A stretch of 64,000 nucleotides of DNA from assembly GCF_014698145.1 (NCBI RefSeq), contig NZ_JACJSM010000011.1, positions 62,001 to 126,000 on the forward strand, in the 5' to 3' direction. The notes below the pieces were generated by a model, which was not told where the DNA came from, searched no databases, and saw only the letters and a program-made list of their open reading frames with translations. The position numbers and the translations under genes are program-made. Of the stretch, positions 16,981 to 26,259 are shown one piece after another; the stretch's first letter is position 1; each line of letters begins with the position of its first letter. The DNA is from Oscillatoria sp. FACHB-1406 (GTDB lineage Bacteria; Cyanobacteriota; Cyanobacteriia; Cyanobacteriales; Spirulinaceae).

Positions 16981-18996
16981 CTATTCGGCGACTTCGTAGT
17001 CGGCTGCCACCGTCCGGTCGTCATCGTCATCTTCAAAATCAAACTTGAAGAAATCTTCCTCTTCTACCGCTTCCTCTTTCTTTGACGATCGAGCCGATTC
17101 CTCCGGTTCGGAGGCGAAGGGCGATTTGTCGTCATCGACGGGTTCAAAGTCGTCACTACCGCTCCGTTCGGAACTGCCGCTTCGTTCGGAACGGTTGTAC
17201 AGATCGGAACCGACGGCAAGAACGGCTTGTTTGAATTCTTCGAGCTTAGTTTTGACTTCAGCAATGGTTGCTGCGCCGTCTTCAAAGGCTGCCTCCATCA
17301 CTTGACGTTTTTGTTCGGCGGTAACTTTGAGGTCTTCGCGGATGAATTCGCCACTATCTTTGAGGGTGGACTCGTAGGTGTAGGCGATGCTGTCGGCTTG
17401 GTTGCGCAATTCGACGATTTCGACGCGACGGCGGTCTTGTTCTGCGAATTTTTCGGCTTCTTGCCGCATTCGCTCGACTTCGGTGGGGTTGAGACCGCCG
17501 GTATTGGTGATGCGGATGCTTTGCTCTTTGCCGGTGCCTTTATCTTGGGCGGCGACTTTGAGGATGCCGTCTACGTCGATTTCAAAGCTGACTTCGATTT
17601 GGGGAACGCCGCGCGGGGCGGGGGGAATGCCCGCTAGCAGGAATTTGCCCAAGCTTTTGTTGTCTTTTGCCATCGCTCGCTCGCCTTGCAGAACGTGGAT
17701 TTCAACGGAGGTTTGCCCGTCAATAGCGGTGGAGAAGACTTGGGATTTGCTGGTGGGAATGGTGGTGTTGCGCTCGATAATTTTGGTGAATACTTCTCCG
17801 AGGGTTTCGATACCGAGGGAGAGCGGGGTTACGTCGAGTAGGAGTAGATCTTCGACTTCGCCGCCGAGGATACCGCCTTGGATGGCAGCACCGAGGGCGA
17901 CTGCTTCGTCGGGATTGACGGAGCGATCGGGTTCTTTGCCGCCGCAAAATTTGCGCACGGCATTGCCTACGGCGGGAATACGGGTGGAACCGCCGACGAA
18001 GAGAATGCGATCGATCTCTTCTGTGGTCAGGTCGGAGTCTTTGAGGGCTTGACGAACGGGTTCTAATGTGCCTTCGATTAAGTCGCTGGCGAGTTCTTCA
18101 AACTTCGCCCGAGACAGTTCCATTTCCAAATGTTTGGGTCCGGTTTCGTCGGCGGTGATAAAGGGCAGGTTAATCGAAGTCGTCATGACGCTGGAGAGTT
18201 CGACCTTGGCTTTTTCTGCGGCTTCTCGGAGTCGCTGCAAGGCCATTTTGTCTTTGGCGAGGTCGATGCCTTCTTTTTCGGTAAAGTTAGCGCTCATCCA
18301 GTTGACAATGGTGGTGTCAAAATCGTCGCCGCCGAGATGGTTGTTGCCGGAGGTGGCTTTGACTTCAAATACGCCGTCGCCCAGTTGCAGGACGGATACG
18401 TCGAAGGTTCCGCCGCCGAGGTCGAAGACGAGGACGTGCTGTTCGCGATCTTGCTTGTCGATCCCGTAGGCTAAGGATGCCGCCGTCGGTTCGTTAATAA
18501 TTCGCAACACTTCGAGGCCGGAAATCGTTCCCGAATCTTTGGTGGCTTGGCGCTGAGCGTCGGTGAAGTAGGCGGGAACGGTAATGACAGCTTGCGTCAC
18601 CGGTTCGCCCAGAAATTGTTCGGCATCGGCTTTGAGCTTTTGCAAGATCATCGCCGAGATTTCTTGGGGGGTGTATTGGCGATCGCGAATTTTGACATCT
18701 ACCGTTTCGTCGCGCCCTTTGACGCAATTGTAGGGAACGCGCGAACGTTCTTCCACCGTATCGTCCCAGCGACGACCGATAAATCGCTTGATACTGTAGA
18801 CCGTATTTTCCGCATTGGTGACGGCTTGGCGCTTGGCCAACTGACCGACGAGACGTTCGTTGGCTTTGCCGAAGGCTACCATGCTTGGAGTTGTTCGTCC
18901 ACCTTCAGAGTTGGGAACCACGATCGGTTTCCCCCCCTCCAAAACAGCAACGCAACTATTGGTTGTCCCGAGATCGATACCGATGACTTTTCCCAT
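16981..18996 (-). CDS. dnaK: Chaperone DnaK (Hsp70)
   Basis: 671 residues from the ATG at 18996, which begins the universally conserved '[22 protein letters not shown]'; the frame is open 36 codons upstream but that part is not Hsp70-like. ATPase motifs '[19 protein letters not shown]' and '[20 protein letters not shown]' are intact, the interdomain linker '[19 protein letters not shown]' is canonical, and the substrate-binding domain follows. The C-terminus is an acidic tail ('[13 protein letters not shown]...YEVAE') rather than the EEVD-like end of other Hsp70s; this is a DnaK paralogue type seen in cyanobacteria, which usually have several. Part of grpE-dnaK-dnaJ. Confidence 0.96.
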   Translation of the reverse strand: MGKVIGIDLGTTNSCVAVLEGGKPIVVPNSEGGRTTPSMVAFGKANERLVGQLAKRQAVTNAENTVYSIKRFIGRRWDDTVEERSRVPYNCVKGRDETVDVKIRDRQYTPQEISAMILQKLKADAEQFLGEPVTQAVITVPAYFTDAQRQATKDSGTISGLEVLRIINEPTAASLAYGIDKQDREQHVLVFDLGGGTFDVSVLQLGDGVFEVKATSGNNHLGGDDFDTTIVNWMSANFTEKEGIDLAKDKMALQRLREAAEKAKVELSSVMTTSINLPFITADETGPKHLEMELSRAKFEELASDLIEGTLEPVRQALKDSDLTTEEIDRILFVGGSTRIPAVGNAVRKFCGGKEPDRSVNPDEAVALGAAIQGGILGGEVEDLLLLDVTPLSLGIETLGEVFTKIIERNTTIPTSKSQVFSTAIDGQTSVEIHVLQGERAMAKDNKSLGKFLLAGIPPAPRGVPQIEVSFEIDVDGILKVAAQDKGTGKEQSIRITNTGGLNPTEVERMRQEAEKFAEQDRRRVEIVELRNQADSIAYTYESTLKDSGEFIREDLKVTAEQKRQVMEAAFEDGAATIAEVKTKLEEFKQAVLAVGSDLYNRSERSGSSERSGSDDFEPVDDDKSPFASEPEESARSSKKEEAVEEEDFFKFDFEDDDDDRTVAADYEVAE

Positions 18997-19069
18997 AGCG
19001 CTTTGGAGTAGATGTGTGCGAAAGGCTTTTTTTGAGAGAGACTCCCCCGCCGGGAGGCAGGGATTTTTT

Positions 19070-19792
19070 TTATAAATCCGAGTTGCCACTCGAAGCTGAA
19101 GCATCCTCTTCTGAGGTTACCACGGCTTCTTTGGGAGCAGCAACTTTAACCATTGCATGGCGCAAAACGCGATCGCCAAGCAGGTAGCCGCGAACCAATT
19201 GTTCGATCACCGTATCTTCGGGGTGTTCGTCGGTTTGAACCTGCAACATCGCTTCGTGATAGTTGGGATCGAAAGGTTCGCCTTCAGAGCGCATCGCCGA
19301 AACGCCAATGCGTTTGAGGCCGCCGACTAAATCTTTATAAACGTTTTGATAGCTTTTATGGATTTCCATTTCGCCATCGTTATTCGGCTTGATGTGCGAT
19401 CGCGCCCGCTCGAAGTTATCCACAGCGGGCAGCAAATCCATAATCGTATCCCGTTTGATTTTGTACTCCAACTCTTCTTTTTCTTTTACCGTGCGCTTGC
19501 GGAAGTTATCGAAGTCGGCGGCCGTTCTGACGAGTTGGTTTTTGTAGCTGTCGAGTTGCCGATCGCGCTCGTCGATTTGCTGCTTGAGGGCTTCGAGTTC
19601 TTGCTTTAAGCTAGCAACCTCACTGGCGCTGGCGGCGGAGACTTCCGAAGCCGAGGCACTCTCGGCTGCTTCCCGAACCGAAGGTTCCGGCGCGATCGTC
19701 TCTGCCTCGGAGTTGCCCTCACCCTCTAATGGCATCGCCGATTCGGAAGTCGATTCTTGGGAGGATTCGGGTGGCTTTTGCTCGTCAATCAT
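19070..19792 (-). CDS. grpE: Nucleotide exchange factor GrpE
   Basis: 240 residues from the ATG at 19792 ('[12 protein letters not shown]'); an upstream in-frame ATG at 19858 adds a poorly conserved basic stretch and is less likely. A low-complexity Glu/Ser/Ala N-terminal tail (~1-75) leads to the long coiled coil ('[20 protein letters not shown]') and the GrpE core '[20 protein letters not shown]', ending in the beta domain '[13 protein letters not shown]' and '[15 protein letters not shown]'. Exchanges ADP on DnaK. First gene of the heat-shock run, 73 bp ahead of dnaK. No HrcA/CIRCE element was found upstream. Confidence 0.94.
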   Translation of the reverse strand: MIDEQKPPESSQESTSESAMPLEGEGNSEAETIAPEPSVREAAESASASEVSAASASEVASLKQELEALKQQIDERDRQLDSYKNQLVRTAADFDNFRKRTVKEKEELEYKIKRDTIMDLLPAVDNFERARSHIKPNNDGEMEIHKSYQNVYKDLVGGLKRIGVSAMRSEGEPFDPNYHEAMLQVQTDEHPEDTVIEQLVRGYLLGDRVLRHAMVKVAAPKEAVVTSEEDASASSGNSDL

Positions 19793-20240
19793 GGTCTGCT
19801 TCAAAAAACTACAGGAATGTCGTAGGAATGGGATTTTCCCCTTCAAATGGGAGAGCAATCGGGGGGAGTGCGCCTCGCAAGGCGGAGTTCTGCTAGAGCG
19901 CTGACTCCGAATCTTGCAGACTGCGGTAGCGGTTGATGTTTTGAATTATACCGCTCCCCTCCAGGGCTTTCGGAGACTGAACCGCTCGCCCGCGACAGTT
20001 CCGGTTCGCCCGATCGCAGTTCGCATTGAAAATTAAACCGCGCTCGATGTAATTAAATTTAACATTATCTGAAAGATTTTCTGCCATTAGCGATCGCAAG
20101 CCCTACATACGCACCCATCGAGTCCGAGGAGCAGTTATTATCTAGGAAAGGGATGAACGACCTCACTTGCACCCGAGTTGGGGAGGGGCATTTCGCATCG
20201 CGTCCATCCCGGTCGGGTAACGGAGATATTTTCACTCATT
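19793..20240. promoter_or_regulatory. Divergent grpE/pilB promoter region
   Basis: 448 bp without a gene. On the minus strand an exact TATAAT (19945-19950) within CGGTATAAT is a plausible extended -10 for grpE, leaving a ~145-nt leader that contains a GCCT-TGCG-AGGC hairpin. No good -35 is seen, which would be consistent with an alternative sigma factor but does not prove one. Towards pilB, a TTATTATC sequence near 20136 is a weak -10 candidate. No CIRCE (TTAGCACTC-N9-GAGTGCTAA) is present. Confidence 0.4.
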
Positions 20241-22241
20241 ATGACTCAATCACCATTATCAAAGCGTTCCCGCGCTGTCGCCTTACTCAGTAACGATCTC
20301 TCGCCGTTCGGTCGCCAACTCGTACAAGCGGGCTATGTCGATGGCGAGCAAATGCAGCAAGCCTTAGCTGAAACGCGCAAAAGCGGCCGCCCGCTGACCG
20401 AAATTTTGGAGTCGATGACTGGGCGGCAACTCTCGCCCGAACTGCTGCGCCAATATAAAAAACAGCAGTTATTTGAACTTAAAATACTCTACGGCGTTGA
20501 ATCCCTCGATCCGGAAATCGATCCCGTCACCCAAAATCAAATGGGCGCGCTGATCGATACCCTCATCCCCATCGACCTCTGTCGCCGCTATAAATTAGTC
20601 CCCCTCATGCAAAAGGATAGCGAACCGCCCTCCTTGCTGGTGGCGATGGTCTCTCCCGATAACCTAGAGGCTCAAGACGAACTCAAGCGCATCCTGCGGC
20701 CTCAAGGCATCAGCTTGCAGCGCATGGTGATTGCAATGGAAGACTACCAAAAGCTGCTAGAGCGCTATCTCGACGAACAACTGCGTAAAACCAAGCAAGC
20801 CGAAGAACAGAAAGCGGTCGATGTCTCCAATCTCAGTTTTGGGGGCGAACTCGAAGACGCACCCGATGAAGGTGACATGGATATCGGTGCGGCTCAAGAT
20901 GCAGAAGGCGCACCAATTGTCAACTTGGTCAATAAAATCTTAATGAAGGCGCTGCAAGACGGCGTATCGGACATCCACGTCGAACCTCAAGAAGAATCCT
21001 TGCGCGTCCGCTTCCGCAAAGACGGCGTACTCCAACAAGCCTTCGAGTCCTTGCCCAAGAAAATTGCCGGAGCCGTGTCCGCCCGCTTTAAAATCATGGC
21101 TGAATTGGACATCGCCGAACGCCGTATGCCCCAAGATGGTAAAATTCGGCGCGTCTTCCAAGGGCGCAAAGTCGATTTCCGCGTTAGTACCCTCCCCAGT
21201 CGTTACGGGGAAAAAGTCGTACTGCGGATTCTCGACAACACGCAAACCCAACTCGGTCTGGATATACTCATTACCGACCCCGACACCCTCCAAATCGTTC
21301 GCGACATGGCGAGTCGTCCCTTCGGCTTGATTTTGGTGACAGGACCGACGGGTTCGGGTAAATCGACCAGTTTGTACTCCGTTCTTGCCGAACGCAACGA
21401 CCCCGGCGTAAACATCAGCACGGCAGAAGATCCGATTGAATACTCGCTGCCGGGAATTACGCAAGTGCAGGTCATCCGAGAAAAGGGAATGGACTTTGCC
21501 TCGATTTTGCGTTCCTTCTTGCGACAAGACCCCGATGTGATTCTAGTGGGGGAAACCCGCGACAAAGAAACAGCAAAAACGGCGATCGAAGCGGCGCTGA
21601 CGGGACACTTGGTTTTAACCACGCTGCACACTAACGATGCTGCTGGTGCGATCGCCCGTCTCGATGAAATGGGAGTCGAACCCTTCATGATTTCGGGCGC
21701 GTTGCTGGGTATCCTCGCTCAGCGCTTAATGCGCAAAGTTTGTACGGACTGCCGCATTCCTTACGAACCCAGCCTTGAGGAACTCGAACGCTTCGGACTG
21801 CCCGCCTCTAGCCTCGAAGATTCCGCTTTCCATCAAGCCAATACTATCTCTTCCGACCAACGCGAGAGCCTAAGAAATAGCGGTCAACTCTGTCAAAAAT
21901 GTAACGGAGTCGGCTACAAAGGTCGCGTTGGGGTCTACGAAGTTATGCGTATTACCGAACGGTTGCAAAGCTTGATTAACGAAGGCGCTTCCACCGAATT
22001 AATTAAAGAAGCTGCCGTTGATGAAGGCATGAAAACCTTGCTAGCCTACAGCTTAATGCTGGTTCGCCAAGGACATACTACCCTTGAAGAAGTCGAGCGC
22101 GTCACCTTCACCGATTCCGGTTTAGAAGCCGAAATGAAGGCTAAGCGCAAGAGCGTCCTGACCTGTCGCGCTTGTAGCGCTCAACTCCATCAGGAGTGGT
22201 CGGAATGCCCTTATTGTATGACTCCGCGCTTCCACGATTAG
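20241..22241 (+). CDS. pilB: Type IV pilus assembly ATPase PilB
   Basis: 666 residues from the ATG at 20241. Hexameric extension motor of type IV pili at the cytoplasmic face, needed for motility and DNA uptake. N-terminal MshE-type domains ('GRQLVQAGYVDGEQMQQAL'), then the ATPase core: Walker A 'GPTGSGKSTSLYSVLAER' (~368), Asp box and Walker B 'DPDVILVGETRDKETAKTAI', His box 'TGHLVLTTLHTNDA'. The PilB-specific tetracysteine site is present ('KVCTDCRIPY' and 'LCQKCNGVGYKG'). An additional C-terminal Cys4 ribbon ('LTCRACSAQLHQEWSECPYC') closes the protein. First of pilB-pilT-pilC; 254 bp before pilT. Confidence 0.95.
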   Translation: MTQSPLSKRSRAVALLSNDLSPFGRQLVQAGYVDGEQMQQALAETRKSGRPLTEILESMTGRQLSPELLRQYKKQQLFELKILYGVESLDPEIDPVTQNQMGALIDTLIPIDLCRRYKLVPLMQKDSEPPSLLVAMVSPDNLEAQDELKRILRPQGISLQRMVIAMEDYQKLLERYLDEQLRKTKQAEEQKAVDVSNLSFGGELEDAPDEGDMDIGAAQDAEGAPIVNLVNKILMKALQDGVSDIHVEPQEESLRVRFRKDGVLQQAFESLPKKIAGAVSARFKIMAELDIAERRMPQDGKIRRVFQGRKVDFRVSTLPSRYGEKVVLRILDNTQTQLGLDILITDPDTLQIVRDMASRPFGLILVTGPTGSGKSTSLYSVLAERNDPGVNISTAEDPIEYSLPGITQVQVIREKGMDFASILRSFLRQDPDVILVGETRDKETAKTAIEAALTGHLVLTTLHTNDAAGAIARLDEMGVEPFMISGALLGILAQRLMRKVCTDCRIPYEPSLEELERFGLPASSLEDSAFHQANTISSDQRESLRNSGQLCQKCNGVGYKGRVGVYEVMRITERLQSLINEGASTELIKEAAVDEGMKTLLAYSLMLVRQGHTTLEEVERVTFTDSGLEAEMKAKRKSVLTCRACSAQLHQEWSECPYCMTPRFHD

Positions 22242-22260
22242 TCGGTTCTCGCCACCCGGT

Positions 22261-22343
22261 TGAGGCGCTAAAACGGACTTCGAGAAGCAATATCCTTAAA
22301 AAGGGCAGGGCTAAATAATGAAGTGGGGATCGTTAGCGCCTCA
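22261..22343 (+). other. Long-range inverted repeat between pilB and pilT
   Basis: TGAGGCGCTAA (22261-22271) and TTAGCGCCTCA (22333-22343) are perfectly complementary 11-mers separated by 61 nt, 20 bp after pilB. They could close an RNA domain in the pilB-pilT spacer and tune relative expression, or mark a repeat remnant. No terminator T run follows. Confidence 0.4.
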
Positions 22344-22495
22344 GATGCGGGCATCTTAAAAACGAGAAGCGGCAAATAAGGCTCGAAATTCTGAAATAAC
22401 GCAGAATGCTCGCTGCCCAGCGAGGGCTTTGGAAATTGCCCCATCAAACTTAAATTCAATATTGCTCGCACGAGATAACTAAGGAGATAAAACTC

Positions 22496-23599
22496 ATGGC
22501 AGTGGAATTAATGATCGAAGATGTTTTGGAGCAACTGGTTGAAGCTGGAGGCTCGGACGTTCACATTCAAGCTGGCGCTCCTATTTATTTCCGCATTAGC
22601 GGCAAACTTCAACCGATTGACGATGAAGCGCTGACGGCTCAAGAGTGCCAAAGGTTGATCTTCAGTATGCTCAATAACAAACAACGGAAGGACTTAGAGC
22701 AAAACTGGGAACTCGATTCTTCCTATGGCGTAAAAGGACTGGCACGTTTCCGCCTTAATGTTTATAAAGAGCGCGGCTGCTGGGCGGCTTGTATGCGGGC
22801 GCTTTCCTCGAAAATCCCCAATTTCGACCAACTGCAACTGCCGAATATCGTGCGCGAAATGGCAGAACGACCTCGAGGGATGGTGTTAGTGACCGGGCAA
22901 ACGGGTTCGGGTAAAACGACCACTTTGGCTGCGATGATCGACTTAATCAATCGTACCCGCGCCGAGCATATTCTCACGGTTGAAGACCCGATCGAGTATG
23001 TTTTTCCTAACATTAAAAGCTTAATCCACCAGCGTCAAAAAAATGAAGATACAAAGAGTTTCTCGAATGCCTTAAAAGGCGCGCTGCGGCAAGACCCGGA
23101 TATTATTCTGGTGGGGGAAATGCGGGATTTAGAAACGATCGCGCTAGCGACTTCCGCCGCAGAAACCGGTCACTTAGTCTTCGGAACGCTACACACGAAC
23201 TCGGCGGCTGGAACAATCGACCGTATCCTCGACGTATTTCCTGCCGAGCAACAAGGTCAAATTCGGGCGCAATTGTCTCAATCTTTACTCGCAGTCTTTA
23301 GTCAAAGTTTGGTCAAAAAAGCCAATCCTAAACCGGGTGAATTCGGACGGGCAATGTCCCAAGAAATCATGATCGTTACTCCCGCTATCGCGAACTTAAT
23401 TCGGGAAGGTAAAACCAGTCAAATTTACTCTGCGATTCAAACTGGAGCTAAGTTAGGAATGCAGACGATGGAACAATCGTTAGCGCGCCTCGTACAAAGC
23501 GGTACGATTTCTTATGAAGAAGGAATATCGAAGAGCAGTAAACCCGAAGAACTCCAGCGCCTCGTCGGGGCAGCGGGAGCGGGAGCCGCAAAACGATAA
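22496..23599 (+). CDS. pilT: Type IV pilus retraction ATPase PilT
   Basis: 367 residues. Retracts pili by powering pilin depolymerisation. N-terminal PAS-like domain ('GGSDVHIQAGAPIYFRISGK'), Walker A 'GQTGSGKTTTLAAMIDLIN' (~136), Asp box 'ILTVEDPIEYVF', Walker B 'DPDIILVGEMRDLETIALA', His box 'TGHLVFGTLHTNSA' and the PilT 'AIRNLIRE'-like box as 'AIANLIREGKTSQI' (~300). Lacks the tetracysteine site, as expected for PilT. Start ATG has AAGGAG 7-8 nt upstream. Middle gene of pilB-pilT-pilC. Confidence 0.96.
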   Translation: MAVELMIEDVLEQLVEAGGSDVHIQAGAPIYFRISGKLQPIDDEALTAQECQRLIFSMLNNKQRKDLEQNWELDSSYGVKGLARFRLNVYKERGCWAACMRALSSKIPNFDQLQLPNIVREMAERPRGMVLVTGQTGSGKTTTLAAMIDLINRTRAEHILTVEDPIEYVFPNIKSLIHQRQKNEDTKSFSNALKGALRQDPDIILVGEMRDLETIALATSAAETGHLVFGTLHTNSAAGTIDRILDVFPAEQQGQIRAQLSQSLLAVFSQSLVKKANPKPGEFGRAMSQEIMIVTPAIANLIREGKTSQIYSAIQTGAKLGMQTMEQSLARLVQSGTISYEEGISKSSKPEELQRLVGAAGAGAAKR

Positions 23600-23757
23600 T
23601 TCTTGTGCGCTGAATTGAACTTAAATTTTCTTTCAGGGCGGGTTTATTTTAACATAAGCTAGCAGATAAGGTTCAATTCTTTTCTGAGAAGGCAATCCAA
23701 ACTCGCCCGATTTCTAATTTCATTCTCACTAAACTCCTCAATTCACGGAGCTTAAAA

Positions 23758-24975
23758 ATGCCTACCTTTATTGTTCAAGCTAAAGACGCGGCAGGAAAAA
23801 CGTTCAAAGAAAGAATTAAAGCCAATGATGCGGCATCCGCTCGCAGCAAACTCTTTAATAAATATCCAACCGTTGGCGATGCAAAAAAAGATCCGTTCAG
23901 CCTCGATCTTGACGAACTCAACGCTAAAATAGCAACGGTTAAGGTTAAAGATAAGGCTATTTTTTCGCGTCAGTTTGCGGTTATGGTGAGCGCTGGAGTC
24001 GCGATCGTCCGCTGTCTCGGTATTTTAACAGATCAGTGTCCCAATCCAAAGCTGAAAAAAGCATTGGTGGCTATTTCTAAAGATGTGGAAGAGGGGACGA
24101 GTCTTTCCGAGTCGATGCGCAAGCACCCCGATTCTTTCGATCAGTTGTATGTAAGTATGGTGGAAGCGGGAGAAACGGGGGGGGTTCTCGACCAAGTTCT
24201 CGATCGCCTTGCTATCTTGTTAGAAAATATTCAACGCTTAGCCAACCAAGTTAAATCGGCGATGGCGTATCCGGTAGCAGTCGGTTCGCTGGCAGTGATC
24301 GTATTTTTCGCGATGACGATCTTTTTGATTCCGATCTTTGCCGGAATTTTTAAGGATTTAGGAACGACACTTCCCCCCTTAACGCAGTTCATGCTGTTTT
24401 TAAGTTCTACGTTCCGCTCTTGGCAGTTTTGGGTACTATCAGTCCCGACAATCGTGGGAATTGTGACGGCATACAAACTTTACTATAAAACCCCGATGGG
24501 AAGACTGCAAATTGATGGCTTTTTCCTGAAAGCGCCGTTGTTTGGAGATTTGAACCAGAAGACGGTAGTTGCTCGTTTCTGTCGCATTTTTGGTACTTTA
24601 ACCCGTTCGGGTGTTCCCATTCTGAATTGTATGGATATCGTGCGGGATACGGCAGGAAATCAAGTGGTTGCTAACGCGATCGACGCTGCAAAATCGGATA
24701 TTCAACAAGGGGGAATGCTCAGTCTTGCTTTGGATAAAAGCGGCGTTTTCCCGCAGCTTGCTTTGCAGATGATTAGCGTTGGCGAAGAAACCGGGGAAAT
24801 GGATGCCATGATGTTGAAAGTGGCAGACTTTTATGAAGATGAAGTCGAACAAGCGGTTAAAGCTTTAACGAGTTTAATCGAACCGATTATGATGGTGGGC
24901 GTAGCCGGAATTGTTGGGACAATTTTGCTCTCAATGTATCTGCCGATGTTTGCAATCTTTGACCAATTGGGTTAA
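23758..24975 (+). CDS. pilC: Type IV pilus inner-membrane platform protein PilC
   Basis: 405 residues. Integral membrane platform on which PilB and PilT act. Two T2SF (GspF) domains, each with the paired motif: 'FSRQFAVMVSAGVAIVRCL...' with 'MVEAGETGGVLDQVLDRLA', and 'VARFCRIFGTLTRSGVPILN' with 'MISVGEETGEMDAMMLKVA'. Transmembrane segments near 175-200, 220-240 and 375-400 ('MVGVAGIVGTILLSMYLPMF'). The N-terminal 'FIVQAKDAAGKTFKERIKA' is the usual PilC start. Last of the pil cluster, 158 bp after pilT; ends 63 bp before an unknown gene. Confidence 0.96.
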   Translation: MPTFIVQAKDAAGKTFKERIKANDAASARSKLFNKYPTVGDAKKDPFSLDLDELNAKIATVKVKDKAIFSRQFAVMVSAGVAIVRCLGILTDQCPNPKLKKALVAISKDVEEGTSLSESMRKHPDSFDQLYVSMVEAGETGGVLDQVLDRLAILLENIQRLANQVKSAMAYPVAVGSLAVIVFFAMTIFLIPIFAGIFKDLGTTLPPLTQFMLFLSSTFRSWQFWVLSVPTIVGIVTAYKLYYKTPMGRLQIDGFFLKAPLFGDLNQKTVVARFCRIFGTLTRSGVPILNCMDIVRDTAGNQVVANAIDAAKSDIQQGGMLSLALDKSGVFPQLALQMISVGEETGEMDAMMLKVADFYEDEVEQAVKALTSLIEPIMMVGVAGIVGTILLSMYLPMFAIFDQLG

Positions 24976-25038
24976 TTCTCGTGCCGCGATGCGGTTTCCG
25001 GTGGAAATCGCATCATTAAATTTTACCCACAAAAGATC

Positions 25039-25635
25039 GTGACTGTTAAACGCTCCTATTACGAATTGCTGCTCTCGCAGTATAGCAACCGCGACGAAGC
25101 GATCGCGCTTTTAAGACAGCATCGGCCTTATCTGGAATTATTACCCAGTATGCGCCGTCCTTACGAAAGCGCGATCGCGTTGCCCCTTCCCGTCGTGCGC
25201 CTGCGCGACTCGAATTCAGCAACGCGAGGGAGTAGCATTGCTTCATCCTCAACTTCTGCCCTCTGTCTGCCCTGCGATGTCGCCCTTCTCATGTGCGATC
25301 CGGAGTGGAAAATTAAAATGGGGGCAGAAATTCTCGTTTATATTCACCGCCCCCAAGAAGATTTTTCCGACTTACTCGGACGCTGGCGAAAAACTCAAGT
25401 TTTGCTCGAAGGCGATTACGAATGGTTAATGCCCCCCCAACAAGAACATTTAATCAGTGAAGGTTCCGAGCGTATTTACCCTTTATTCGTCCTGTTTGAA
25501 GAAACACCCGATCGCATCGCGCGAGGATTAGGCGGGGCAAGTCTTCCTTTCATCGTTCATACTTTTCCTGAAAATAGTCCTTTGCCTTCAGATCCTCTTT
25601 TTCCTGAAGGGGGAAGAGTCGAACCCAATATGTAA
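25039..25635 (+). CDS. Conserved hypothetical protein downstream of pilC
   Basis: 198 residues, starting on GTG at 25039. I do not recognise a domain. The N-terminus is helical and basic ('SYYELLLSQYSNRDEAIALL'), followed by a Ser-rich linker, a mixed core ('EWKIKMGAEILVYIHRPQED', 'RWRKTQVLLEGDYEWLMPPQ') and a Pro/Glu-rich C-terminus. No signal peptide or membrane helix. Codon use and HIP1 sites match the neighbours, so it looks native rather than acquired. Position behind pilC suggests, but does not show, a link to pili. Probably co-transcribed with pilC. Confidence 0.6.
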   Translation: MTVKRSYYELLLSQYSNRDEAIALLRQHRPYLELLPSMRRPYESAIALPLPVVRLRDSNSATRGSSIASSSTSALCLPCDVALLMCDPEWKIKMGAEILVYIHRPQEDFSDLLGRWRKTQVLLEGDYEWLMPPQQEHLISEGSERIYPLFVLFEETPDRIARGLGGASLPFIVHTFPENSPLPSDPLFPEGGRVEPNM

Positions 25636-25680
25636 GGTTTAAGGAATAATTGACAATTGATAATGGATAATGGACAAAGT

Positions 25681-26028
25681 TATAGCAGTTTTCACTTGAA
25701 TGAGGTACAGAGCGATCCCCCACGGGGCGGCGTTTAATTTCGAGGAGACCTCGAAATCCGCGCCCCTAAAATCCCCCTTACTAAGCTACTGTGTACACAC
25801 ATCTCGATCGCGGAACCGTTTCGGAACATTCCGATGTCTCAAGAGCCGATGGCTCGTTTCTCTTTCTCAATAAGCTTGAGTTGTTAAGAATCAACTCTGA
25901 ATTGTGAAAGCCTTGCCTAGCAAGGCTTATACAGATTGGGGGTCTCAATTTTCTACTTGTGTGTACACAGTAGCTTACTAAGGGGGACTTTTAAAAAAGC
26001 GTACCTCACGCATATGAAAAACGCTATA
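25681..26028. repeat. Composite repeat element with TATAGC...GAGGTAC ends (interrupted by a MITE)
   Basis: The left end begins TATAGCAGTTTTCACTTGAA and continues to TGAGGTACAG. The right end is the inverted, imperfect copy: its reverse complement begins TATAGCGTTTTTCATATGCG, then TGAGGTACG, ending at 26028. Inside are CG-rich palindromic modules (CGAGGAGACCTCG) and a CCCCCTTACTAAGGGGG-type unit that has been split by a second element (25785-25974). A related element lies at 48790-48987 and a half copy at 26097-26152. No coding capacity: a non-autonomous, MITE-like repeat. Confidence 0.65.
25785..25974. mobile_element. 190-bp MITE with 17-bp perfect terminal inverted repeats
   Basis: Left end GCTACTGTGTACACACA (25785-25801) and right end its exact reverse complement (25958-25974). 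The element is flanked by the direct repeat TTACTAA (25778-25784 and 25975-25981), a 7-bp target-site duplication. Removing the element and one copy restores the palindrome CCCCCTTACTAAGGGGG. Internal hairpins: AAGCCTTGC-CTA-GCAAGGCTT and GAGTTG...CAACTC. Too short to encode a transposase; a transposase must act in trans. The core palindrome TGTGTACACA occurs in both ends. Confidence 0.85.
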
Positions 26029-26096
26029 TTTCGTTCGGCTCGGTTCAACGAGCGGACTGATACCGTTCTTAGTATTATTCACCCAAGCCCTGGGTA

Positions 26097-26152
26097 GGGG
26101 CGAATGGCATTCGCCCGCACGGTGTACCTCACGTAAACGAAAAATGCTGTAA
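26097..26152. repeat. Half copy of the TATAGC/GAGGTAC repeat with a GGGCGAATGGCATTCGCCC palindrome
   Basis: A GGGCGAATGG/CATTCGCCC palindrome (26098-26116) is followed by GTACCTCACGTAAACG and ...GCTGTAA, matching the right end of the element at 25681-26028. The same palindrome (one base different) is in the element at 48790-48987. The rest of the 25636-26259 spacer is repeat-derived; no gene is seen. Confidence 0.55.
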
Positions 26153-26259
26153 CCACAAGCAGTTTGCGATCGCCCATTTCCTACAAACCCAGCCAAGAAC
26201 TCTATCCGGATTTAGTAGGCGTTAAGTCGAGAGGAATTAAAGGTGAATTTGGCACAAAG

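Noticed and set aside
17227-18474. Long + strand open frames antisense to dnaK
   Set aside because: Antisense frames of dnaK are a classic artefact; no start signals or homology, and the sense strand is unambiguous Hsp70.
19793-20100. CIRCE/HrcA operator before grpE
   Set aside because: No TTAGCACTC-N9-GAGTGCTAA or close variant was found on either strand.
25785-25974. CRISPR repeats in the TGTGTACACA-bearing region
   Set aside because: Only two copies, inverted rather than direct, with a target duplication: a MITE.
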